Positions 1 to 8,728 of a stretch of 64,000 nucleotides of DNA are shown piece after piece. This stretch comes from Bacteriovoracaceae bacterium (GTDB taxonomy: Bacteria; Bdellovibrionota; Bacteriovoracia; Bacteriovoracales; Bacteriovoracaceae). The notes beneath the pieces are model-generated. The model was not told the origin of the DNA. It worked only from the letters and a program-made list of their open reading frames with translations, and did not search any database. Location: the NCBI GenBank assembly GCA_023701435.1, contig JAMPXB010000003.1, positions 1 to 64,000 of the forward strand. Direction: 5' to 3'. Each line of letters begins with the position of its first letter. Position 1 is the stretch's first letter. A program made the position numbers and the translations under genes.

Positions 1-1593
1 GATGCTGCTAAAATCACCACAGGTGTATTACCGGTAGCGCGAGGTGGGACTAACACGGGGTCATTGACCGGTAACCGCATTATGGTTTCAACGCCGACGG
101 CGATTGTTGAAGCAGCGGCCTTAACCAATGGTCAAATCTTAATCGGCTCGACGGGAGCCGCTCCGGTTCCGGCGACACTCACTGCCGGCTCAGGAGTCAC
201 GATAAATAATAGTGCTGGTGGAATTTCAATTTCGGCCACAGGTACTGGTGGTACTGTGACCAATGTTACAGGCACGGCCCCCATCAGTGTTGCCACCGGA
301 ACAACGACTCCAGTCGTATCTATCTCTCAGGCCAATACAACAACGAATGGATATTTAAGTTCAACAGACTGGAACATTTTTAATAATAAGCAGCCTCATC
401 TTTCGGCTGGTGCCACTATCAATGGGATTGTTTATCCAGCGACTGGTTTGCAGACGATGCAGATTCCTTTGGCGCCGGTCAATTTAACTGATGCTGTTAA
501 TAAGCAGTATGTGGATACTCAAATAGCAACAGGGTCCAATCAGTGGACTTTGAACAGTGGAAATGTTTATCGGGCAAGCGGTACTGTCGGAGTTGGTATA
601 TCTGTTCCTGCTGAAAAGATTCATACCCATGCTGAGGCAGGAGTGCTAAAGAGTGCCTTAAGGACTTCATGGACGGACACAACGTCGTACGGTGAATGGA
701 ACGCCTATGAAGGTGCTAATTTTATGGGTGGTCTCGGTATCTTCGGTAGCAATTTTGCTACAGCTAACTGGAGAAACGCACTGGTAATGACGGCCGCAAG
801 CAATGATTTGGGTTCAATTATTTTCAGGACCAGAACGGCTAATACCTATGTGGAAAGAATGGTCGTTTCTAATAGTGGTAATGTTGGTATTGGGACTACA
901 AATCCCTCAAAGAAAATGCATATTATCGGCGACAACGGCAATGACTTTTTGATTGAGGGGACAGCTATTGACGGTCCAAATATACGGCTTAAAAACTCAG
1001 CAAATAACACGTGGTCGCTAGATGCTCTTGATGTCACGAATTCGCGATTTCGAATAATTACAGAAAATGGAGTCAGTGGGAATCAAGAAAGACTTACGAT
1101 ACTAGAAAGTGGAAATGTGGGAGTTGGAACAAGTGCTCCCTCTGAAAAACTGGAAATCGGCGGTAACGTCAAGGCCACCGCCTACCTCTATACTTCTGAC
1201 CGTCGTTTAAAAGATAATATTGTGAATATCGCCAACTCCAGCAACAAGGTGATGAAACTGCGGGGAGTTGAATTCGATTGGAAAAAGACCAGTGAACACG
1301 AGCTGGGATTTATCGCCCAGGAAGTGGAAGCCGTTGAGCCCAATTTGGTGGTGACTTCGGAAGTTGATGGCATGAAGTCCGTTAAGTACGGTAACGTGGT
1401 AGCTCTGCTGGTAGAAGCCTTCAAAGAAGATCATAAGAAAATAGAGGATAATAAAAAACTCTTTCAGATGATGAATCAGGGACTTGATTCCCGAGTGAAA
1501 AAGATGGAAAGAGAAATTGCTTCTCTTAAAGAAGAGAATCAGAAGCTTCGAAATGATATTGAACTAATCAAAAAACATCTTAAAATGAAGTAA
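1..1593 (+). CDS. Tail-fibre-like surface protein with C-terminal S74 chaperone domain (5' end outside window)
   Basis: The reading frame is open from base 1, so the gene begins upstream. The TTG at 64 is only an internal codon. The visible part has threonine/glycine/serine-rich fibre modules with motifs such as GGTNTGS, ISQANTTT, LSSTDW and NKQYVD, then two copies of a NVGIGT(T/S)xP-type beta-helix motif. The C-terminal region, about bases 1195-1430, matches the Peptidase_S74 intramolecular chaperone: SDRRLKDNI (with the Ser-Asp/Lys signature of self-cleavage), GFIAQEVE and KYGNVVALLVEA. A coiled coil with KEENQKLRNDIE heptads follows. In phage tail spikes this domain assembles a trimer and then cuts itself off. 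Here the gene sits next to fibrinogen-like and other secreted proteins, so a surface adhesin is likelier than a phage part. The second fibre gene at 57789 shares its modules but lacks the chaperone. Confidence 0.85.
   Translation, partial: DAAKITTGVLPVARGGTNTGSLTGNRIMVSTPTAIVEAAALTNGQILIGSTGAAPVPATLTAGSGVTINNSAGGISISATGTGGTVTNVTGTAPISVATGTTTPVVSISQANTTTNGYLSSTDWNIFNNKQPHLSAGATINGIVYPATGLQTMQIPLAPVNLTDAVNKQYVDTQIATGSNQWTLNSGNVYRASGTVGVGISVPAEKIHTHAEAGVLKSALRTSWTDTTSYGEWNAYEGANFMGGLGIFGSNFATANWRNALVMTAASNDLGSIIFRTRTANTYVERMVVSNSGNVGIGTTNPSKKMHIIGDNGNDFLIEGTAIDGPNIRLKNSANNTWSLDALDVTNSRFRIITENGVSGNQERLTILESGNVGVGTSAPSEKLEIGGNVKATAYLYTSDRRLKDNIVNIANSSNKVMKLRGVEFDWKKTSEHELGFIAQEVEAVEPNLVVTSEVDGMKSVKYGNVVALLVEAFKEDHKKIEDNKKLFQMMNQGLDSRVKKMEREIASLKEENQKLRNDIELIKKHLKMK
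22..516 (+). repeat. Fibre module shared with the second fibre gene (copy A)
   Basis: This segment encodes a run from GVLPVARGGTNT through NKQYVD that is nearly the same, residue for residue, as bases 59958-60452. Many third codon positions differ, so the protein sequence is conserved while the DNA has diverged. That argues for an old duplication under selection rather than a fresh copy. Confidence 0.85.
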
Positions 1594-4404
1594 ATGAAAA
1601 TATTATGTTTACTCCTTTCTCTTGGAACTTCAATCACTGTTCTTGGTTTTGGTAACCGGGAGACTGGCTACATTGTCCCTCAAGGAACAACTGTCCGAAT
1701 CAATGAACATGGAACTTGTAAAAAAGTAAATAACGGTCATGCCAGTTACCACTTCTTTATTTCAGCAAAAACCTCTACTGAATGGTCGAGTTTCGTCACC
1801 AATCCGCCAACCGGCACCTCGCTGTCAAACTGCGATGCTACTTATCGTTCCTGCCTGGACATTAAGAAGGCCGTACCTGCAGCGACTAGCGGTAAATACA
1901 CCATTGACCCTGATGGGGTTGGGGTGGGACAAGCGGCAGTGGATGTTTACTGTGACATGACCACTGACGGTGGAGGCTGGACGCTGGTCTGGTCGAACAC
2001 CAGAACGGGAACAAATAAACCGACTCGAAATCTTTCCTGGGTCAGTACTACTACGACGACCCCCTTATGTTCTCAAGCTCAGGGCGCTGGAGTTGGTTGT
2101 GCCACATATCTAGGGAACAATAAAGAAGCATTTAATTATTTTATTGGTTTAGATTGGTGGAATAAAATCACCGGCCATCATAAAAATACCGAAGTGATGT
2201 ATCAGTGGTCATCCAATTACGGGCAACCGATTGAGCAAATGAGTAAGTTTAACCTCAAACGAAGTAATACTTCCAAGCTCTATCTGATGAATGCCAGCAA
2301 TATTTCTCTTCTTACTGGTTTAGTGACTCCAGGAATTTATAGCTACCATTTTCAAGACCAACTTCCTCTTTCAACGAATGATGTTAAGAATGATCTTTTT
2401 GGGGGTAACTGTTCTGTACAGTTTGATGGTACGCCTTTTTGGTACGGAGGCTGCTGGAATGGGAGTATTATTGGCGGAGCTGAAACCTCTGCTAGCGGCT
2501 ATTATAATGGGGCCTATTATAGTAGCTCTGCCAAAGTTTGGGGTGCTTCTGATGGCTCGGGGGCAGGAAACGGTTGGCTTTTTGTACGAGAATATAATTA
2601 CCTTTCTAACTGCTCAGAAATAAAATCCAAGTTTCCCCTGGCTCCTACTGGACTCTATTGGATTGACCCAGATGGTGTTAACGGCAATGCTCCTTTTCTT
2701 GCTCAATGTGAAATGAGCACTGATGGGGGAGGATGGACCCTTTTAATGAATCAAAAGGCCGATACCGGCGGGTATTTTGCGAATGCAACTCAGGCGGCCC
2801 TAAATAATGTTTCAAACCCTAAGGCCGATCTCTATTCAATTCTTTCTTATACGGAAGAATTTCGTTCTTTAAAGGGGAATTTCACCTTCAAAATTAACTG
2901 GCCCGGATACTCACAGAGAAACATCTGGCAACAATTAACTAACCCATTTGTGGATCAAGCGGTAACGGGATACGTTGCTTTGAGTGTGGATTCATCAATC
3001 AACCAGTGGGGAGGCTTAGAGCGAAATTGTGCAATCGGATGTGTTAATTCCTATATGGATGGCTCAATTAATAATGGTGACTGGTTTTATGCGATTGCCT
3101 CCTATGCTACCTATGGGAGTCCTGGTGGTATTCCAAGTTCTTCCAGTGTCTCGGGGACCACGGTCGGTGTTCCTCATACTCAATTATGGGTAAGAGATGA
3201 TTCTTTTCTGTTGAAGACTCCTCGGGACTGTCAAGACGTTTTGGAATACGGACAATCGACTGGAAATGGACTCTATTGGGTAGATCCAACTGGTTCTGGA
3301 ACTTCAAGCCAGGTCTATTGTGATATGACCAGCGATGGCGGCGGTTGGACCATGGTCTTTAATCACAACATTGCCGGAGGTTATTTTGCTAATCCAGCCG
3401 ATGCCCTCTCAAAAAATGTCTCGCTTCCAACTGGTAACCTATACTCTATTTTGGACCGCCTAGATGATTTTAAATCCAACGGACGTTACATATTCAAAAT
3501 AAACTGGCCAGGATATTCTCCTCGAAACATATGGGCACAAACCTCTAATCCCGCAATTGATCAAGCAATGGCAGGTTATGTTGAGTTAGTGATTGATGCC
3601 ACTGACTCTAATTGGAAAGGATTGGAAAGAAACTGCACGGTTGGTTGTTCATCTTCGCTGATAGATGGTTCAATCGGGGTTAGTAACTGGCATTATGCTA
3701 TTGGATCTTATGCAGCTTATGGAACTCCAGCAGGGATTCCAACCACAACTTCCATTACTGCTTCTAGTTCAGGTGTGCCTCACGTGCAACTCTGGACGCG
3801 AAGATCTGAGGGCCAATTCACCAAACGCAGCTGTAAAGAAATCTTGAATGCAGGTTTATCTGTTGGCAGCGGTCTTTATTTCATTGATCCCGATGGAGTA
3901 GGCGGTCAGCTTCCATTCCGGGTCTATTGTAACATGACAACCTCTGGCGGGGGGTGGACAAGGGTTGCTTATAGCAATGGAACGGTCACTGCTACCACGG
4001 TTCCAAATGATTTTTTTGCCAATACCTACAATAAAGACCTCATAGGTCGAACAGACACAGTCAATAATGCTTCATCGATCAATCCGGAGTGGTTTTCCAA
4101 GGTAGTGGGGACTACTGATGGAATGTTAATAGCGAGTGCCTATACCGGATCACCTTTCATTGATATCGGTATGGGAACTTGGGACTATAATACAACTAGA
4201 TGTACCGGAACTCTTTTGCATACATCAAGAACGGCTGGCTGCGCGGGTCAGGGCGGAAATGATAATTATAATACGGCCGATATGTTTAACATTGCGATAA
4301 ATGGCGGTGTTAACGCCATCGTACCTTATTATAACAACGTAAGTGGGGTTGAGCTCTGTTATAGCGGTAAAGGTGACTGTTCTTTAGAGTTTTATCTCCG
4401 TTAA
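1594..4404 (+). CDS. Secreted protein with four fibrinogen-like modules
   Basis: This is a 936-residue protein with a signal peptide (MKILCLLLSLGTSITVLGFG). Four modules begin at about residues 88, 339, 544 and 744. Each has the fibrinogen-related pattern: a C at the start (SCLDI, NCSEI, DCQDV, SCKEI), G-(L/K)-Y-x-I/V-DP, a YCDMT-like cysteine and GGGWT. Modules 2 and 3 are close copies, sharing GGYFAN, FKINWPGYS, RNIW, DQA, GLERNC and YAI.SYA.YG.P, so the gene grew by internal duplication. Fibrinogen-related domains bind carbohydrates and acetyl groups in eukaryotic lectins, and an extracellular binding role here is inferred. The ATG follows the stop of the fibre gene with no intervening base and no clear ribosome site, which suggests translational coupling with that gene. 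Confidence 0.85.
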   Translation: MKILCLLLSLGTSITVLGFGNRETGYIVPQGTTVRINEHGTCKKVNNGHASYHFFISAKTSTEWSSFVTNPPTGTSLSNCDATYRSCLDIKKAVPAATSGKYTIDPDGVGVGQAAVDVYCDMTTDGGGWTLVWSNTRTGTNKPTRNLSWVSTTTTTPLCSQAQGAGVGCATYLGNNKEAFNYFIGLDWWNKITGHHKNTEVMYQWSSNYGQPIEQMSKFNLKRSNTSKLYLMNASNISLLTGLVTPGIYSYHFQDQLPLSTNDVKNDLFGGNCSVQFDGTPFWYGGCWNGSIIGGAETSASGYYNGAYYSSSAKVWGASDGSGAGNGWLFVREYNYLSNCSEIKSKFPLAPTGLYWIDPDGVNGNAPFLAQCEMSTDGGGWTLLMNQKADTGGYFANATQAALNNVSNPKADLYSILSYTEEFRSLKGNFTFKINWPGYSQRNIWQQLTNPFVDQAVTGYVALSVDSSINQWGGLERNCAIGCVNSYMDGSINNGDWFYAIASYATYGSPGGIPSSSSVSGTTVGVPHTQLWVRDDSFLLKTPRDCQDVLEYGQSTGNGLYWVDPTGSGTSSQVYCDMTSDGGGWTMVFNHNIAGGYFANPADALSKNVSLPTGNLYSILDRLDDFKSNGRYIFKINWPGYSPRNIWAQTSNPAIDQAMAGYVELVIDATDSNWKGLERNCTVGCSSSLIDGSIGVSNWHYAIGSYAAYGTPAGIPTTTSITASSSGVPHVQLWTRRSEGQFTKRSCKEILNAGLSVGSGLYFIDPDGVGGQLPFRVYCNMTTSGGGWTRVAYSNGTVTATTVPNDFFANTYNKDLIGRTDTVNNASSINPEWFSKVVGTTDGMLIASAYTGSPFIDIGMGTWDYNTTRCTGTLLHTSRTAGCAGQGGNDNYNTADMFNIAINGGVNAIVPYYNNVSGVELCYSGKGDCSLEFYLR

Positions 4405-4470
4405 ACAAAGCGTTAAGAGAATCTTTAAAATTAAGAAGCACTAGTACAAATAATTGGATAAATTTTATTA

Positions 4471-4827
4471 ATGACACAAAAAGAAGTTCTTATCGTCGAG
4501 GACGATGCAAATATTCGTGAAGTTTTGAAATTGGCCCTCGATTTTGAAGGTTATAAAGTTGCTCTGGCGACCAATGGCAAAGAGGCCCTGGAAACCCTTC
4601 CTAAAATTAATCCCGGACTCATTATTTTAGATCTGATGATGCCGGTAATGAATGGTTGGGAATTTGTAGAAGAGATGAAAAAGCACGAAGAATATAAAAA
4701 CATTCCGATTGTCGTGGTTTCTGCCTATTCCGAGCGGGCGAAGGCCATTAAATGTACGGAGTTCGTGCAAAAGCCACTTGAACTTGAAATTCTTCTACAG
4801 GCGGTCAGTAAACATTTCAAAGAGTAA
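4471..4827 (+). CDS. Receiver-only response regulator (CheY-like)
   Basis: The 118-residue protein is a single receiver domain. It has the acidic pocket E10-D11-D12, the phospho-acceptor D54 in IILDLMMP, a serine in VVSAYS at the switch position, and the lysine in VQKPLE near residue 101. There is no output domain, so it probably passes its signal on by protein contact. It lies 3 bases before the PAS-GAF-GAF histidine kinase, a likely partner. The ribosome site is weak (AT-rich leader). Confidence 0.93.
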   Translation: MTQKEVLIVEDDANIREVLKLALDFEGYKVALATNGKEALETLPKINPGLIILDLMMPVMNGWEFVEEMKKHEEYKNIPIVVVSAYSERAKAIKCTEFVQKPLELEILLQAVSKHFKE

Positions 4828-4830
4828 AAC

Positions 4831-6972
4831 ATGGAATTCGACATAGATCTTTATAAACAAATGATTGAGAGTTCCATTGAAGGAGTCTGGATAGTTGATG
4901 CAAATAACCAGACCGTTTATGTAAACCCCTCCATGGCAAAAATGCTGGGTTACTCGCATGAAGAAGTTTCTCAAAAAAATCTTTCTTATTTCATGAAGCC
5001 TGAAGAGTTTATTGATTTAATGAATAAATTCGAAACTCGAAAAGTAAGGACAAGTGAACTTCATGAATGTCGTTTCATAAAAAAAGATCAAACTCATCTC
5101 TGGACTAAGGCTGCCTGTAATCCTCTCTATAATCACAGTGGAGAGTATATTGGTAGTATTGGAATGATTACTGATATTACTGAGAAAAAACGGAGTGAGG
5201 CCATCCTGACTGCGCAAAGTAATGTCTTTAAAATTCTGGTAAGCGGTGGTTCCCTTGAAATGGCTCTGAATGAGTTGTTAAAACCAATTGAAGAATTAGT
5301 CGATGGAGTCCTTGCCTCTATTCTTATCTTAAATAAAGAAGGCAAAAAGTTTGTTAAAGGAGTATCCCGCAATCTTCCTCAGACGTTCATAGATAAGATT
5401 ATTGAAGAAGACATAGGATTAACAGCAGGATCTTGTGGGGCAGCCGCTTTTCTAAAAGAGATGGTAGTAGTCTCTGATATCGCTACTGATCCCCGATGGA
5501 AAAAATATAAAGACCTTGCTCAGGAACACGGTTTAAAAGTCTCATGGTCGAGTCCGATCATTTCCCGAGATGGCAAAGTATTGGGAACTTTTGCCATGTA
5601 TTTCAATGAAGCCAAAGAACCTAGTGAATTTGAGGGCCAGATTGTCAAAGATGTAATTGCAGCCGCCGCCCTTTCGATAGAGCATCTTCAATTAATACAT
5701 CGTATGGAGGAACGCACCAAAGAAACGGAGCTTTTAGCGGATGCCCGAAAAATACTTGCCAACTCAATTGAGTATGAAAAAGTGTTGAAGAATATTCCAG
5801 AACTGATTGTTTCCTATTTTGCTGACTGGTGTTTTATTTCTTTAGCTGATGACGTTGGCAAACTTCATGTTCAAACGGCTGCTGCAACTCCAGAGACAAA
5901 AGAAAGACTCAAAGAATTTGAATCTTATAAGGCAGATAAAAGAGCTCCTCATGGTCTTGCCCGAGCGACTCGGGAAGGCAGGTCCCTTCTTTACTCCCAT
6001 GTGACGGACGATGACTTAAATTTAGAGATAAATGAGTGGCCTGTTATAGGAACGAAAAATCCTAGATACGTTAAGATTGTGAGAGATGTTGGACTCAAAT
6101 CCTATATGGCCATCCCGATGATTGTAAGAGGAGAAGTCTTAGGAGGAATGATCGTTGCTTCCTTTCAAGAAGGTCGCCATTACACTCAGGAAGACCTTAA
6201 GTTAATGGATGAGATTGTCCATTCTTGTACCATGGCCATTGATAATGCTGTTCTTTATCGGGAGTCACAACGAACCATTCAGAATAGAGAAAATCTTATT
6301 TCGGTGGCTTCCCACGAACTAAGAACTCCACTTACATCATTAAAAATGAGGATTGATCTTTTGGTCCGCCTCATTGAAACGAGTAAATTTCCCTCTAATG
6401 TGATGGAGAAGTTAGCGCCCATCGTTTCTGAAATTCAACCTGATGTGCAAAAATTCACCAAGCTCATTGAAGCCTTACTGGATGTTTCTAGAATTACCAA
6501 TAAAAAGCTCCAACTGAGTTTTCAAGAAGTGAACATTTCAAAAGTCATTACTGATGAAATCAAGCGGATTGAAAATGATTTTAAAGTGCAAAATTGTCCC
6601 CTGATAGTCAATATTGAGGACAATGTAATAGGAGAGTGTGATCCACTCAGATTACAGCAGGTCATCTCTAACCTCCTGATAAATGCACTTAAATTTGGAA
6701 ATAAAAAACCGGTTGAAATGCAAATGAAAGCAGATGAGGATAAGGTGATCTTCACCATTAAAGACCTGGGAATTGGTGTCGCCCCTGAAGATAAGTGGCG
6801 TATTTTTAAACCCTTTGAACGAGCAGTTTCCGACAGGTACTTTGGGGGGCTAGGTTTGGGTCTTTATATCTCTCAACAAATTGTGGAAGAGCATAAAGGC
6901 AGTATTTATCTGGAAAGTGCTCCTGGCCAGGGCAGCACATTTGTTGTGGAACTTCCTCGTCGTCAGCACTAG
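4831..6972 (+). CDS. Soluble sensor histidine kinase (PAS-GAF-GAF-HisKA-HATPase)
   Basis: The protein has 713 residues and no membrane segment. Residues about 5-120 form a PAS domain ending in the PAC-like IGMITDITEKK. Residues about 130-285 and 300-470 look like two GAF domains (SCGAAAF... and SYMAIPMIVRGEVLGGMIV). The HisKA motif SHELRTPLTS puts the phosphorylated histidine at H495. The ATPase part has the N box NLLINALKFG, the G1 box DLGIGV and the G2 box GLGLGLYIS. It probably senses a small molecule or redox signal in the cytoplasm and phosphorylates the receiver protein encoded just upstream; that pairing is inferred from position only. Confidence 0.93.
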   Translation: MEFDIDLYKQMIESSIEGVWIVDANNQTVYVNPSMAKMLGYSHEEVSQKNLSYFMKPEEFIDLMNKFETRKVRTSELHECRFIKKDQTHLWTKAACNPLYNHSGEYIGSIGMITDITEKKRSEAILTAQSNVFKILVSGGSLEMALNELLKPIEELVDGVLASILILNKEGKKFVKGVSRNLPQTFIDKIIEEDIGLTAGSCGAAAFLKEMVVVSDIATDPRWKKYKDLAQEHGLKVSWSSPIISRDGKVLGTFAMYFNEAKEPSEFEGQIVKDVIAAAALSIEHLQLIHRMEERTKETELLADARKILANSIEYEKVLKNIPELIVSYFADWCFISLADDVGKLHVQTAAATPETKERLKEFESYKADKRAPHGLARATREGRSLLYSHVTDDDLNLEINEWPVIGTKNPRYVKIVRDVGLKSYMAIPMIVRGEVLGGMIVASFQEGRHYTQEDLKLMDEIVHSCTMAIDNAVLYRESQRTIQNRENLISVASHELRTPLTSLKMRIDLLVRLIETSKFPSNVMEKLAPIVSEIQPDVQKFTKLIEALLDVSRITNKKLQLSFQEVNISKVITDEIKRIENDFKVQNCPLIVNIEDNVIGECDPLRLQQVISNLLINALKFGNKKPVEMQMKADEDKVIFTIKDLGIGVAPEDKWRIFKPFERAVSDRYFGGLGLGLYISQQIVEEHKGSIYLESAPGQGSTFVVELPRRQH

Positions 6973-6992
6973 TTTGTGCTATCCTGAATTCT

Positions 6993-7631
6993 ATGAAAGG
7001 CATAATTTTTGACATGGACGGAGTGGTTGTTGACAATCATTCTTATCACTTTGAGGCATGGATGAACTTTGCCCAGAAGTATAAATTTGAACTTAATGAT
7101 CAGATTTACCGGGAAAAATATAACGGCAAGACCAATGCTGATTTATTTAGAATGATTTTTGGCAATATCAGTGACGAAGAACTCAAACAGTATGCTGATG
7201 AAAAAGAAGACATGTATACCAAGCTCTATGCTGGTCACATGAAGCCCCATACAGGTCTTATTGATTTTCTGGATTATCTTAGAAATCATAAATTTAAAAT
7301 CGCTCTAGGCACTTCGGCTCCTACCAGGAACGTTGACTTTACTCTTGATACCCTGAAGCTTCGAAAATATTTTGACGTTATTGTCGATGGAACGCAGGTT
7401 GAGAGGGGAAAACCCGATCCTCAGGTCTATCAATTATGCGCTATGAAGCTCGGTTTGGACCCCAAGGAATGTGTCGTTTTTGAAGATTCTCTGGCAGGAC
7501 TTGAGTCCGGTGAAAGAGCAAACTGCAAAATTATTGGAGTGGCAACCTCTCATAAGGCCAGCGATTTAAGAGTAAAAACGGATTTAATTATTCATGATTT
7601 TACTGAGGCCAGGAAAGTTTTAAAAATATGA
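6993..7631 (+). CDS. HAD-superfamily phosphatase / beta-phosphoglucomutase-like
   Basis: The 212-residue protein has HAD motif I, FDMDGVVVD, with the nucleophile D7 and acid D9. Motif II is GTSAPT, the motif III lysine is in RGKPDPQVY, and motif IV is VFEDSLAGLESG. The helical cap lies between motifs I and II. This layout fits the beta-phosphoglucomutase/phosphatase subgroup. The substrate cannot be read from the sequence. It begins 20 bases after the kinase gene and its last 4 bases overlap the next gene (ATGA), so it is co-translated with the CsaA-like protein. Confidence 0.88.
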   Translation: MKGIIFDMDGVVVDNHSYHFEAWMNFAQKYKFELNDQIYREKYNGKTNADLFRMIFGNISDEELKQYADEKEDMYTKLYAGHMKPHTGLIDFLDYLRNHKFKIALGTSAPTRNVDFTLDTLKLRKYFDVIVDGTQVERGKPDPQVYQLCAMKLGLDPKECVVFEDSLAGLESGERANCKIIGVATSHKASDLRVKTDLIIHDFTEARKVLKI

Positions 7632-7957
7632 TCACTTGGGAAGATTTTGAGAAAGTAGATATCAGAGTAGGGACAATCGTGGAAGTTAATGAATTTCCAG
7701 AGGCCAGAAATCCCGCTTATAAAATTAAAGTTGATCTCGGTGAGTTAGGAATCAAAAAATCCAGCGCGCAGGTCACCGATCTTTATTTGATGAATGAGCT
7801 CATCGGCAAGCAAGTCCTTTGTGTTTGTAACTTCGGTCCAAAGCAAATTGGAAAATATCTCTCAGAAGTCTTAATTACCGGCTTTTATAATGAAGATAAG
7901 AAGGTGGTTCTGGCCACAGTGGAAAGGTCAGTCCCTAACGGGTCGTTACTGCGGTAA
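7628..7957 (+). CDS. csaA: CsaA-like tRNA-binding domain protein (chaperone CsaA family)
   Basis: The 109-residue protein is one OB-fold of the tRNA_bind type, the whole length of CsaA. Typical motifs are FEKVDIRVGTI, EARNPAYKI, SSAQVT, NFGPKQIG and the C-terminal VPNGSLLR. CsaA has chaperone-like and export-related activity in Bacillus subtilis; its role in this group is not established. The ATG overlaps the HAD gene stop. Its end overlaps the end of the convergent gene at 7935 by 23 bases. Confidence 0.88.
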   Translation: MITWEDFEKVDIRVGTIVEVNEFPEARNPAYKIKVDLGELGIKKSSAQVTDLYLMNELIGKQVLCVCNFGPKQIGKYLSEVLITGFYNEDKKVVLATVERSVPNGSLLR

Positions 7958-8684
7958 AGCGATCTTTCACTTCCAGATAAATTTCTTTTACGGGGAAAAC
8001 ATTTTTAGTTTCTTCCAGACTTGAATACAAGGTCACCAGATAAATTCCCAGATAAAGAAAATCTTTTGAAATTTTCACTTTTTTCTTAAGCATAAAGTCT
8101 GACATGTTAATAATTGAGTCTTTAAACTGTTCCAGATCAAATGACATTTCGTTATTTCCAAACTGCATGCGAAAGAGATTGCCCAGATGCACTTTATCTT
8201 CTTCTGGCCAGTCCGGTTTCAGAATTCCAATTCTTTCCAGGCCTTCAAAATAAAGGACATCTTGATTTAAATAAAAGCCTTCATAAACGTCCAATAGACC
8301 TATCCGAAATGCCTCATCAAATTGAGTCCAAAAAGCCGAAGGATGCCATTTTAAGTCTGTTTCCGTGTTCTCAAAATGATGGGAACGGAGATCCAGAAAA
8401 AGCCCATGAGGAGAGTAGAGTTGGGTGAAAAAAAGCTTTAAGAGTTTATTTCCATCAAGCATCGATCCTGAGAAAGGGTCTTTCGTGAGCACGATGTTAA
8501 AAGGGGAAAGGAAGTCATGTTGTCGATCAAAGAACTCTGCAAAATCTTCTTTATGAAGCATGCGGTGAGTGATTTTGGGAAGCTCTGAAGCAAGCTCGCT
8601 CCATTCTACAGTTTGAAAGAGTACTGTCGGCACGTGTTTTGACAACTCTTTCAGGACACTCGGTAAGATTCTCATCAAAATCAT
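7935..8684 (-). CDS. Protein of unknown function
   Basis: The 249-residue protein has no signal peptide or membrane segment and no motif I recognise. It is rich in aromatic and charged residues and looks like a soluble, mostly helical protein (FWTQFDEAFRIG, LYLGIYLVTLYSSLEETK near the C terminus). It is convergent with csaA and overlaps its last 23 bases. Upstream it is divergent from the oxidoreductase at 8729, leaving about 44 bases for two promoters. The length and clean frame support a real gene. Confidence 0.75.
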   Translation of the reverse strand: MILMRILPSVLKELSKHVPTVLFQTVEWSELASELPKITHRMLHKEDFAEFFDRQHDFLSPFNIVLTKDPFSGSMLDGNKLLKLFFTQLYSPHGLFLDLRSHHFENTETDLKWHPSAFWTQFDEAFRIGLLDVYEGFYLNQDVLYFEGLERIGILKPDWPEEDKVHLGNLFRMQFGNNEMSFDLEQFKDSIINMSDFMLKKKVKISKDFLYLGIYLVTLYSSLEETKNVFPVKEIYLEVKDRFTAVTTR

Positions 8685-8728
8685 GAGCTGATTATGCTAC
8701 ACTCTGAAAAATAATCACAGGGATTTGT

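Noticed and set aside
4405..4470. Direct repeat CGTTAA around the stop of the fibrinogen-like gene
   Set aside because: Two 6-base copies over a stop codon are easily coincidental, and there is no terminator or promoter logic.
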